From Chloroflexota bacterium (lineage in GTDB: Bacteria; Chloroflexota; Dehalococcoidia; SpSt-223), in assembly GCA_023512725.1 (NCBI GenBank), contig JAILZB010000003.1, positions 1 through 58,006 of the forward strand: 58,006 nucleotides of DNA. The letters run 5' to 3'. The stretch's first letter is position 1; each line of letters starts with the position of its first letter. Under the pieces are notes generated by a model. That model ran no database searches, had not been told where the DNA came from, and saw only the letters and a list, made by a program, of their open reading frames with translations. The translations under genes were made by a program, and so were the position numbers. Of the stretch, positions 1 to 8,942 are shown in pieces.

Positions 1-321
1 GTATTGGGCTTCCCAGACGACCAGGCGGCCGGGCTCCTGCACGTTGTAGCCGAACTCGAAGCCGATCGTGGCGAGCTCGGTGAGAGGGCTGTTGTGGATC
101 TCGAAGCTGGCCCTCGCCTGCGGGATCGCCTGGAGCGGCGTGTAGCGCTCGCCCGTCTCGACGTCGTGGAAGACGGCGTGGCGCTGGCTGAACGTGCCGC
201 GCTCGACGTCCTCGCCGGTGAGGCGGATCGGGATGCCATCCTCGAGGATCGAGGCGAAGGCCAGCTCCTCGGCCGTGGCCCAGTCGATGGTGCGCTCGTC
301 GCCATCGATCACGGCGGTGTT
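1..321 (-). CDS. 2-oxoglutarate dehydrogenase E1-like fragment (partial, fused in frame to aroC)
   Basis: On the minus strand this frame is open to the window edge, so the ORF track omits it. It translates to a segment typical of the transketolase-like C-terminal half of 2-oxoglutarate dehydrogenase E1 (SucA/Kgd): [33 protein letters not shown], and FGYNVQEPG followed by LVVWEAQY. E1 is the thiamine-diphosphate decarboxylase of the TCA-cycle complex. The segment is not preceded by an E1 N-terminus. It continues directly, in the same frame and without a stop, from the first ~165 codons of chorismate synthase. That is unexpected for either family. I read the junction as somewhere near 320-330. 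It is either an assembly chimera near a contig end or a real rearrangement. The family assignment is firm; a functional fused gene is doubtful. Confidence 0.8.
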
Positions 322-819
322 CTGGACACCCCCAATGGCTACTGTGTGGGAGCGGACCGAGACGCCAAACTCATCCAAAAACCGACGGGCGACTGCCCCC
401 GCCGCGACTCGCGCGGCGGTCTCGCGGGCGCTCGCCCGTTCGAGGACGTTGCGGATGTCCTGGTGCTGGTACTTGATCGCGCCGGGCAGGTCAGCATGAC
501 CAGGGCGGACGCGGGTGACGGGAGGGATCTCTTCCTCCACCGGCGTCGGGCTCATCTTGGTGGTCCAGTTTGCCCAGTCCTTGTTCTCGATCCGCAGGGC
601 GATGGGGCTCCCGAGCGTCTCCCCGAAGCGAACGCCCCCCTCGATGACGGCGCGGTCTTTCTCGATCTGCTGGCGCGCACCCCGCCCATACCCCCACTGA
701 CGCCGCGCAAGGTCGCGCGCGATCCATTCTTCCGTCAACGGAATGCCCGCTGGCAGACCGTCGATAATGACAGTTAGGGCTGGCCCGTGCGACTCGCCGG
801 CAGTTAGGAAACGGAGCAT
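322..819 (-). CDS. aroC: Chorismate synthase, N-terminal part (truncated by junction)
   Basis: The ATG at 819 opens a frame beginning [15 protein letters not shown], the N-terminal signature of chorismate synthase, which converts EPSP to chorismate in an FMNH2-dependent last step of the shikimate pathway. Further family motifs follow: an [15 protein letters not shown] segment and the [18 protein letters not shown] segment. About 165 of the usual ~390 residues are present. After [10 protein letters not shown] the frame switches to 2-oxoglutarate dehydrogenase E1 sequence without a stop. The start lies 16 bases inside the end of aroE, so the two would be translationally coupled in an aroE-aroC pair. 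As written here the product lacks the C-terminal half of the enzyme and could not be active. Confidence 0.85.
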
Positions 820-1685
820 TCCGGCGTTTCCTCCACCATCGCCATTGCCGCCGCTCGCATCTGGGCGAGGGGCGCCTCCTGGCCCGTCCAGAGCTCGAAG
901 GCAACTGCCCCTTGGTAGATGAGCATCGCGAGCCCTCCCAGGGTTGCCAACCCTGCCTGGCGGGCCGCGACCAACAGCGGCGTTTCCATCGGTCGGTACA
1001 CGAGATCGTACACCAGCGCCGAACGGGGGAGCCACCCAAGCGGAATCGGCAGGGCCGCGGGCGCTGGACCGCCCGCCATCCCTACCGCCGTTGCGTTCAC
1101 GACGAGGTCAGCGGCTTGGCAGGCGGCCGCAGCGGCCTCAGCGCTCGCTACCGTGACCCCAGGTAACTCCAGCTCCGCCACCAACCGCGCCGCGCGCTCG
1201 GGGCTCCGGTTGATGATGGTCACGTGGCGCGCTCCAGCCTGGGCGAGGGCGATCGCGCAGGCTCGCGCAGCGCCACCAGCACCGAGGATGACCGCCGCGC
1301 AGCCGCGTGGCTCGAAGCCGGCATCCTCCCGGAGCGCCCGGAGGAACCCGGCACTATCGGTGTTGTAGCCAATGAGCTGGCTTCCCCGGCGAACGATGGT
1401 GTTGACAGCCCGCGCCCGCGCTGCCTCCCCCACCAATTCATCCACCAGCTGGGCCACTTGCTCCTTGTAGGGAATGGTCACGTTCACCCCCAGCCAGGGT
1501 GGCTGGCGCACGGCGGCCACAAAGGTGGGCAGTGCCTCCGGTGGGAGGTCGATCGCCTCGTACCAGCCGGGAAAGCCGCTGGCCCGGAAGGCGGCGTTGT
1601 GCATCGCGGGCGAGAGCGAGTGCCCAACCGGGCTTCCGATCACGCCCGCGCGGTACCGTTCGGGTCGACCAGGTTCTGCTGCCAT
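804..1685 (-). CDS. aroE: Shikimate dehydrogenase
   Basis: A 293-residue protein of normal AroE length that reduces 3-dehydroshikimate to shikimate with NADPH in aromatic amino-acid synthesis. The substrate-binding Ser pair is in HSLSPAMHN (about residues 22-30). The catalytic Lys is in NVTIPYKEQ (K74) and the partner Asp is in GYNTDSAG (D110). The NADP loop GAGGAARA lies at 135-142, followed by [10 protein letters not shown], where NADPH-specific enzymes carry Asn-Arg. The C-terminal [14 protein letters not shown] closes the family pattern. The end overlaps the aroC start by 16 bases. The ATG at 1685 has no clear Shine-Dalgarno sequence. A TAGCAT box ends 9 bases upstream, so the mRNA could be nearly leaderless. 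A downstream in-frame GTG is a less likely alternative start. Confidence 0.95.
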   Translation of the reverse strand: MAAEPGRPERYRAGVIGSPVGHSLSPAMHNAAFRASGFPGWYEAIDLPPEALPTFVAAVRQPPWLGVNVTIPYKEQVAQLVDELVGEAARARAVNTIVRRGSQLIGYNTDSAGFLRALREDAGFEPRGCAAVILGAGGAARACAIALAQAGARHVTIINRSPERAARLVAELELPGVTVASAEAAAAACQAADLVVNATAVGMAGGPAPAALPIPLGWLPRSALVYDLVYRPMETPLLVAARQAGLATLGGLAMLIYQGAVAFELWTGQEAPLAQMRAAAMAMVEETPECSVS

Positions 1686-1694
1686 CCTGAGCGG

Positions 1695-1700
1695 ATGCTA
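1695..1700 (-). promoter_or_regulatory. Candidate -10 box for aroE
   Basis: TAGCAT on the minus strand ends 9 bases before the aroE ATG. No convincing -35 is seen. The spacing would place the transcript start one or two bases before the start codon. Confidence 0.35.
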
Positions 1701-1816
1701 CGCGCTCGCCGAGCACGCCGTCAAAGGTGCAATCTGCGCTCCGCGGGCCAGAGGGGAGGATATGTCCAGTGGCTGGTCGCCAGCGGTAGCACGCCTGGGC
1801 TCCGCGGGCTAGCAGG

Positions 1817-1822
1817 TAGGAT
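1817..1822 (+). promoter_or_regulatory. Candidate -10 box for the DUF218 gene (leaderless layout)
   Basis: TAGGAT is followed by 8 bases and then the ATG at 1831. No Shine-Dalgarno sequence precedes the ATG. Transcription would start at or just before the start codon. Confidence 0.4.
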
Positions 1823-1830
1823 TCCAGAGC

Positions 1831-2445
1831 ATGGCACGGCGCTGGCTCTTCGGCCTCTTTGCCCTGCTTGGCGCTGGCCTGGCCGGCGGGCTGGGTGCAG
1901 CAGCAGCAGTGGCGGCATTTTGCCAGGAGCCAGCCGCGGCGGATGCGGTGGTGGTGCTCGGCGCGAGCGTTTGGTCGGGAGGGCGCCCCTCGCCGGCTCT
2001 CCGGGCCCGCGCCGAGCGTGGGGTAGAACTGGTCCGCGCGGGCAGGGCCCCGGTGCTGGTCGGCACGGGGGGCGTGGGAGCATTCCCGCCCGCCGAGGGT
2101 GCGGTCATCGCGCAACTGGCCATTGAGCAGGGGGTGCCACCGGCCGCGGTGGTGATCGAGAACCGGGCCCGCAGCACCGAGGAGAGCGCTCTCTTTCTGC
2201 GCCAACTGGCGGATGGCTACGGCTGGCGCCGCCTGGTCCTAGTCTCCGATGCCTACCATCTGCCCCGCGCGGCCTGGCTGTTCCAGGAACGGGGGTTCGA
2301 AGTCCAGACGGCCTGCACCGATGCCAGTGGCTACCGCCGCGAGACGCTGGTCTACCAGGCGCTGCGTGAGGTCGCGGGCGTGCTTGCCTACGCTCTCACC
2401 CGCTGGCTGGTGATCCCTGGTTCCACCGGGCTAGGCAGCACATAG
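1831..2445 (+). CDS. YdcF/SanA-like DUF218 membrane-anchored protein
   Basis: A 204-residue protein with an N-terminal hydrophobic anchor (about residues 5-30) and a DUF218 (YdcF/SanA/ElyC) domain. Family landmarks are VVVLGASVWSGGRPSPAL near residue 40, the GxxAxxPxxEG-type loop with EGAVIAQLAIEQGV near 90, the E-N-x-A-R-S-T-x-E core (ENRARSTEES), and VSDAYHLPRA near 147. Relatives act in envelope polysaccharide or peptidoglycan homeostasis and one has been reported to bind S-adenosylmethionine, but no single reaction defines the family. It is a single-gene unit divergent from aroE, with tRNA genes downstream. Because the start has no Shine-Dalgarno sequence and sits just after a -10-like box, a leaderless mRNA is likely. 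Confidence 0.85.
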   Translation: MARRWLFGLFALLGAGLAGGLGAAAAVAAFCQEPAAADAVVVLGASVWSGGRPSPALRARAERGVELVRAGRAPVLVGTGGVGAFPPAEGAVIAQLAIEQGVPPAAVVIENRARSTEESALFLRQLADGYGWRRLVLVSDAYHLPRAAWLFQERGFEVQTACTDASGYRRETLVYQALREVAGVLAYALTRWLVIPGSTGLGST

Positions 2446-2505
2446 ACGCTTCCGGCCCTGCGCCCCCACGGGCATCGACTGCCCAAGCTCGGAAGCGCCC
2501 TGTGG

Positions 2506-2511
2506 TAGAAT
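2506..2511 (+). promoter_or_regulatory. Candidate extended -10 box for tRNA-Ser
   Basis: TAGAAT preceded by TGG (a TGn extended -10) ends 6 bases before the first base of tRNA-Ser(CGA). The expected start point coincides with the mature tRNA 5' end. No strong -35 is visible. Confidence 0.45.
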
Positions 2512-2517
2512 CCGGGT

Positions 2518-2601
2518 GGAGAGATGTCCGAGTGGCTGAAGGAGCTCGTCTCGAAAACGAGTAGGCGATGAGCCTCGTGGGTTCGAATCCCACTCTCTCC
2601 G
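2518..2601 (+). tRNA. tRNA-Ser (anticodon CGA)
   Basis: The acceptor strand GGAGAGA pairs with TCTCTCC at the 3' end. The anticodon stem CTCGT/ACGAG encloses CTCGAAA, giving anticodon CGA for UCG. A long variable arm (TAGGCGATGAGCCTC region) identifies a class II tRNA, and the T arm is GTGGGTTCGAATCCCAC. The discriminator is G, and CCA is not encoded (GCCG follows). The GGTTCGAATCC T-loop region is shared with the next tRNA. Confidence 0.95.
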
Positions 2602-2626
2602 CCGTCCGTTGCGTTCCCCGCCGTCC

Positions 2627-2713
2627 GGAGAGGTCGCTTAGTCTGGCCTAGAGCGCGCGACTGGAAATCGCGTGGGGCGTAAGCCCTCGTGGGTTCGAAT
2701 CCCACCCTCTCCG
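2627..2713 (+). tRNA. tRNA-Ser (anticodon GGA)
   Basis: The acceptor GGAGAGG pairs with CCTCTCC. The anticodon stem CGCGA/TCGCG encloses CTGGAAA, giving anticodon GGA for UCC/UCU. The long variable arm (GGGGCGTAAGCCCTC) is a class II serine type. The discriminator G is followed by an encoded CCA at 2714-2716. It lies 25 bases after tRNA-Ser(CGA) and is probably co-transcribed with it. Confidence 0.95.
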
Positions 2714-2764
2714 CCACGGGCGCCCACTGGGCGTACGCGTCTTCCTCCCGCGCGTGCTGGGCCG

Positions 2765-3238
2765 TTAGGCACCGGGGCGACGCTCCCCCTCCGCACCGTT
2801 CCCCGATGGTCGGCTCGCTGCCGCACCACCAGGCGGCCCGCCAGCCACCCCGGGCGGTGGGCTACCGACAGCCCCGGGTGGAGGCCCCCCGGCAACGCGC
2901 TGCGCATACTCGCGTTCAAGGTCCGCTCGGGTGGCTTCGGCGGCCTGGCGTCCCCGGGCCAAGGCCTGCTTGAGTTGAGTGGCCTTGGCAGCGCGCCAGT
3001 TCTTAAAGACCGTGTTCAGGTCGATGAGCGCCTCACGCGCAGTGGTGCGGAACTCGTCGAACTGGTCGGGGAACTCACCGAACCGCTCGCGCAGCGTCTG
3101 ACGCGTCTGGCGGCCGGGCCGGGGAGCAAACAGCACCCCCAGCGCTCCGCCGAGCGCCAGCCCCCAGAGGAGCCCGTTACGGAACGGGTGTCCCTTTTTC
3201 TTCGCCTTCGGTTCGTCGTTGGCTGGCTTCTTGGCCAT
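2765..3238 (-). CDS. YtxH domain protein
   Basis: A 157-residue protein. A Lys-rich N-terminus is followed by a short glycine-rich hydrophobic segment, GLALGGALGVLFAPRPG (about residues 28-44), the hallmark of YtxH/gas-vesicle-like small envelope proteins. Then comes a charged helical region (RQTLRERFGEFPDQFDEF onward) likely to form a coiled coil, and a Pro/Gly/Ala-rich tail from about residue 115. In Bacillus the family is stress-associated, but its molecular role is unknown. The start overlaps the end of the upstream membrane protein gene by 62 bases, so the two form a translationally coupled pair. Confidence 0.75.
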   Translation of the reverse strand: MAKKPANDEPKAKKKGHPFRNGLLWGLALGGALGVLFAPRPGRQTRQTLRERFGEFPDQFDEFRTTAREALIDLNTVFKNWRAAKATQLKQALARGRQAAEATRADLEREYAQRVAGGPPPGAVGSPPPGVAGGPPGGAAASRPSGNGAEGERRPGA

Positions 3239-3590
3239 CGCTCTGCCCTCCTGTGATAACTGCTGCGAGCGCCTGGACCGTCGCTCGCGCTCCCGCGAAG
3301 AAACTCGCGATGGTGATGATCGGCTTGACCACCTTCTCCGAGGAGATCGCCGCCGCTACCTCCACCCGGTGGGCGGCCCGCTCGACGGCTTGGACCGAGC
3401 GCTGGGCAGTTTCCAGGATCGGTGGTACCTGGTCGATCAGTGGGGGCACCCGGTCGAGCACCGGCATCACCTTGCGCTGCAAGGTCCGCACCAGGAGAAA
3501 GAGGGCCACGGCAAGCGCCGTGATCGCCAGCGCCTGGATGATCGCAAAGACGGCGAGGATAATGATCGACAGATCGCGCGCTGTCTCCAC
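3177..3590 (-). CDS. DUF948-like single-pass membrane protein
   Basis: A 137-residue protein starting with GTG. It has one strong N-terminal membrane helix (about residues 8-33, rich in Ile, Leu and Ala). A predicted amphipathic helix with regularly spaced Pro-Pro and Val residues follows (VLDRVPPLIDQVPPILETAQ), then a hydrophobic stretch FFAGARATVQALAAVI and a charged tail. The layout resembles DUF948/methyl-accepting-like small membrane proteins that commonly sit next to ytxH genes. The neighbour here is indeed a YtxH protein overlapping by 62 bases. The family call is by layout rather than a clear motif, so it is moderate. A TATACT box lies 30 bases upstream. Confidence 0.6.
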   Translation of the reverse strand: METARDLSIIILAVFAIIQALAITALAVALFLLVRTLQRKVMPVLDRVPPLIDQVPPILETAQRSVQAVERAAHRVEVAAAISSEKVVKPIITIASFFAGARATVQALAAVITGGQSDGQEASQRRTEGEEKGTPVP

Positions 3591-3620
3591 GCGCTCGTCC
3601 TCCCGTGACCTGGTGGGGCG

Positions 3621-3626
3621 AGTATA
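3621..3626 (-). promoter_or_regulatory. Candidate -10 box for the DUF948/ytxH pair
   Basis: TATACT on the minus strand, 30 bases before the GTG at 3590 and just past the stop of mnmA. It would give the pair a promoter separate from mnmA. No clear -35 is seen. Confidence 0.4.
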
Positions 3627-4739
3627 TCACAGTGCCGGGCAATCGTTTGCCTGCTCGCTTACTTCCTGCTCGACCACCGCAATCACGCCCCCTCCCAGCA
3701 CTTCCTCCCCCTGGTAGAAGACCACCGCCTGCCCGGGGGAGAGGGCGCGCTGCGGCTCATCGAACTCGACGCGCGCGGTCGTTCCCGTCGCGATGACGGT
3801 TGCCGCCGCCTCGGGGGCCCGGTAGCGCACCTTTGCCTGGACGCGCAGGGGCTCGATCGGCGGCTGCCCAGCCACCCAGCGGACCTCCTCCGCCCAGAGC
3901 ACCCGCCGGAACAGCCGGGCTGCCGACCCGACCACGACCCGATTGCGCGCCGCGTCGACCTGGATGACGTAGCGTGGCTCGGCGGCTGCTACCCCGAGGC
4001 CCCGCCGCTGGCCGACCGTAAAATTTGCGGCTCCCGGGTGGTAGGCCAGCACCCGCCCCTGCTCATCGACAATTTCGCCCGTGGGCAGGCGCCCGAGCCG
4101 CTCGCGCAGAAAGTCGCGGTAGTCCTGCCCTTGGAGAAAACAGATCTCCTGGCTGTCGGGCTTCCCCGCCACCGGCAGGCCCAAGCGCGCGGCGATCGCC
4201 CGCACCTCGCTCTTGGGGTAGTGCCCGATCGGGAGCAGCAGCTGGGCCAGTTCCCGCTGGCCGAGGGGGTAGAGGACATACGACTGGTCCTTGGCCGCAT
4301 CGACCGCCTTGAGCAAGTGGAAGCGCCCATCCTGCTCCCGGATGCGCGCGTAGTGCCCGGTGGCGAGATAGTCGCAGCCAAGGGCGCGGGCCCGCCGGAG
4401 CAAGAGGTCGAACTTCAGGAACTGATTACAGGCCAGACAGGGGTTGGGCGTTCGGCCACGGGTGTATTCGGTGACGAACGTGTCGACGACGGTGCGCTCG
4501 AACTCGCGCTCGAAGTTGAGGACGTAGTACGGAAAGCCGAGCAGCCCGGCCACCCGGCGGGCATCATCCGTCTCTTCGATCGAGCAGCAGCCCCGATGAT
4601 GGGGCGGCGCATCCGGACGCTCCTTGGTCCATAAGCGCATGGTCACGCCGACGACCTCATAGCCCTGCTCGAGCAGCAACGCCGCCGCCACCGAGGAGTC
4701 GACCCCCCCGCTCATCGCCACCATCACGCGCTGCGCCAT
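3627..4739 (-). CDS. mnmA: tRNA-specific 2-thiouridylase MnmA
   Basis: The ATG at 4739 gives 370 residues, normal for MnmA, which thiolates U34 of tRNA-Lys, -Glu and -Gln with ATP and a relayed persulfide sulfur. The long ORF of the track (516 residues) includes an upstream non-coding extension. The PP-loop SGGVDSS is at residues 10-16. The catalytic Cys pair is C101 in NPCLACNQFLKFD and C200 in SQEICFLQG. GHYPKSEVR and NFTVGQRRGLG are further family landmarks. It is transcribed divergently from the pyrimidine operon, with about 220 bases between the start codons. Confidence 0.96.
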   Translation of the reverse strand: MAQRVMVAMSGGVDSSVAAALLLEQGYEVVGVTMRLWTKERPDAPPHHRGCCSIEETDDARRVAGLLGFPYYVLNFEREFERTVVDTFVTEYTRGRTPNPCLACNQFLKFDLLLRRARALGCDYLATGHYARIREQDGRFHLLKAVDAAKDQSYVLYPLGQRELAQLLLPIGHYPKSEVRAIAARLGLPVAGKPDSQEICFLQGQDYRDFLRERLGRLPTGEIVDEQGRVLAYHPGAANFTVGQRRGLGVAAAEPRYVIQVDAARNRVVVGSAARLFRRVLWAEEVRWVAGQPPIEPLRVQAKVRYRAPEAAATVIATGTTARVEFDEPQRALSPGQAVVFYQGEEVLGGGVIAVVEQEVSEQANDCPAL

Positions 4740-4805
4740 CGTGCGCCCTCTCTCCCGGCAAAACCTCAGGACTGTACCACGCCGGCCAACGGAGCAGCAA
4801 ACCGG

Positions 4806-6514
<1,709 letters not shown>

Positions 6515-6518
<4 letters not shown>

Positions 6519-7861
6519 GACCGGTGCTGCTCCAGGGCGGGTGGGTTGTCGACCCGGCCAGCGAGCGCGAGGAACTCGCCGACGTGCTGCTGCGCGAGGG
6601 GTGCGTCGCTGCGGTGGGGCGTGGGCTGGGCACGCCCGACGATGCCCTCGTTATCGACTGCCGTGGCAAGGTCGTCGCCCCCGGCTTGATCGACCTGCAC
6701 TGCCACCTGCGAGACCCCGGCCTGACCGAGAAGGAGACGATCGCCACCGGCACGGCTGCTGCCGCCGCGGGCGGCTTCACCACCGTCTGCTGCATGCCGA
6801 ACACCGACCCCGTCGTCGACAGTGGAAGCGTGGTGGAGTCCATCCTGCGCACGGCAGCACGGGAGGGCAGCGTGCGAGTGCTGCCGATCGGCGCGGTGAC
6901 CAAAGGGCAGGCCGGGCGGGAGCTGGCCGAACTGGCGGACCTCGCGGCGGCGGGAGCGGTTGCCTTCTCCGATGATGGCCGACCAGTCGCGAGCGCTGCC
7001 CTGCTCCGCCACGCCCTGGAATACAGCCAGCTCGTCCAGCGTCCGATCATCGACCACTGCGAGGAGCCCAGCCTCACGGTGGGCGCGGTTGCTCATGAAG
7101 GTCCAGTCGCCACCTGCCTCGGCCTACGGGGCTGGCCCGCGGCCGCCGAAACGATCGCCATCGCCCGCGACCTGGAACTCGCCGCTCTCACTGGCGGGCG
7201 GCTCCATATTGCCCACGTCTCGACGGCCGGCGGGGTTGCCCTGATCCGCGAGGCGAAGCGACGCGGCCTGCCAGTCACCGCCGAGGTCACCCCCCACCAC
7301 CTGACCCTGACCGACGAGTGGTTGCTCGGCGAGGGCCTCCACTGGCCGGCGCTCGGCGGTGAGCCGCTCCCCCGACGGGCACCCTACGACCCGCGGACGA
7401 AGGTCAACCCGCCGCTGCGAGGTCGCGAGGATGTCGCCGCGCTCATCGCTGCGCTGGCCGACGGGACGATCGATGCTATCGCGACCGACCATGCTCCCCA
7501 TACGCTCACCGATAAGCTGTGCGAGTACGACCAGGCGGCCTTCGGGATCTCGGGCCTGGAAACGGCCCTCGCTGCGGTGCTGGCACTCGTCCGGAGCGGC
7601 GCGCTCTCGCTCCGTCGGGTGATCGCCGCGTTCTCGATCGGGCCGCGCCAGGTGCTTGGGGAAGGCGCGCGGGCAGCATCGCCCGGTCGGCTGGCACCCG
7701 GCGACCCAGCCGACGTGGTGGTGTTCGACCCTGACGCCAGCTGGGTGGTCGACCCCCACGCCTTCCGCTCCAAGGGGCAGAACACCCCGCTGGCGGGCGT
7801 CCGGCTCCAGGGGCGGGTCACGCATACCTTCGTCGCCGGAAGAGGGGTCCACGGTGAGTGA
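6515..7861 (+). CDS. pyrC: Dihydroorotase
   Basis: A 448-residue class I (PyrC/CAD-like) dihydroorotase cyclising N-carbamoyl-aspartate to dihydroorotate. The metal-binding DLHCHLRDPG motif is at about residues 60-69. The family segment GGFTTVCCMPNTDP follows, then IDHCEEP near 186, HIAHVSTAGG near 236 and the catalytic Asp in AIATDHAPH near 326. It starts with GTG overlapping pyrB by 4 bases and overlaps the carA GTG by 8 bases. The slightly long loop after HHLTLTDEW is within family variation. It is part of the pyrR-pyrB-pyrC-carA-carB operon. Confidence 0.96.
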
Positions 7862-8942
7862 GACGCAACCGGCCGTGCTGGTGCTGGAAGATGGCACCGT
7901 CTACCGCGGCCGCAGCATCGGCGCGCCGACCAGCGCCGTCGGCGAGTTGGTCTTCAATACTTCGATGTTCGGCTACCAGGAGATCCTGACCGACCCATCC
8001 TACGCCGGCCAGATCGTCCTGATGACCTATCCCCTGATCGGCAACTACGGCATCAACCTGGAAGACAGCGAGTCCCGCCGCATCCAGGTGGCGGGCTTCA
8101 TCGTGCGCGAGGCCTGCCGCGAGCCGAGCCACAACCGCGCCGTGGCCACCCTCCCGGAGTGGCTGCAAGCCCAGGGCATTCCTGCCATCGAAGGCGTGGA
8201 CACGCGTGCGATCACCCGGCGGCTTCGGATGCGCGGGGTGATGATGAGCGCGCTGGCCGTTGGCGAAGGGGTGGGGACGGTCCTCGAGCGGCTGCGCAGT
8301 GCTGAGCGCTACGAAACAGTCAACTACGTGCCGCTTGTCTCCACCGACCGCCCCTACGTTAGCACCAGCGCGGATGGGCAGCTGCACGTTGTCATCCTTG
8401 ACCTGGGCGTCAAGTACAACATCGAGCGCTCGTTGCGGCAGCTCGGCTGCCGGGTGACGGTGATGCCCGCCGAGACCAGCGCCGAGACCCTGCTCGCCCT
8501 CCGACCGGATGGCCTGGTGCTCTCCCCGGGTCCCGGCGACCCCGCCCAGCTGGATGGGATCGTCCGCGCGGTGCGGGCACTGCTTGGGCGGCTCCCGATC
8601 TTCGGGATCTGCCTCGGTCACCAGCTGCTCGCCCGCGCCCTCGGCGCGCAGACGTTCAAGCTGAAGTTCGGCCACCGGGGGGGCAACCACCCCGTCAAGG
8701 ACCTGCTAAGCGGCAAAGTCACGATCACCGCCCAGAACCATGGCTACGCGGTGGACCCAGATACCCTCCGGGGCGGGGCCGAAGTCAGCCAGATCAACTT
8801 GAACGATGGGACCGTCGAGGGGCTGACCCACCGGAGCCTGCCCTTGCTCTCGATCCAATACCACGCCGAGGCGTCGCCCGGCCCCTGGGAGAACCGGGAG
8901 GCCTTCGAGCGGTTCCTCGCGCTCATCCGGACGTTCCGATGA
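7854..8942 (+). CDS. carA: Carbamoyl-phosphate synthase small subunit
   Basis: The glutaminase chain, 362 residues from the GTG at 7854, supplies ammonia to CarB. The N-terminal domain has [20 protein letters not shown]. The class I amidotransferase domain contains LSPGPGDP, the nucleophile Cys in [11 protein letters not shown], and the catalytic His in [12 protein letters not shown]. The track's earlier start (7656) extends into pyr[15 protein letters not shown] is the family N-terminus and gives an 8-base overlap with pyrC. The stop overlaps carB by 4 bases. Confidence 0.96.
   Translation: MSETQPAVLVLEDGTVYRGRSIGAPTSAVGELVFNTSMFGYQEILTDPSYAGQIVLMTYPLIGNYGINLEDSESRRIQVAGFIVREACREPSHNRAVATLPEWLQAQGIPAIEGVDTRAITRRLRMRGVMMSALAVGEGVGTVLERLRSAERYETVNYVPLVSTDRPYVSTSADGQLHVVILDLGVKYNIERSLRQLGCRVTVMPAETSAETLLALRPDGLVLSPGPGDPAQLDGIVRAVRALLGRLPIFGICLGHQLLARALGAQTFKLKFGHRGGNHPVKDLLSGKVTITAQNHGYAVDPDTLRGGAEVSQINLNDGTVEGLTHRSLPLLSIQYHAEASPGPWENREAFERFLALIRTFR

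Noticed and set aside
4-777. 257-residue plus-strand ORF
   Set aside because: Shadow of the minus-strand aroC/E1 frame, which carries clear family motifs.
2446-2764. Integration hotspot at the tRNA-Ser pair
   Set aside because: No integrase, no duplicated tRNA 3' end beyond the shared T arm, and ordinary genes on both sides.
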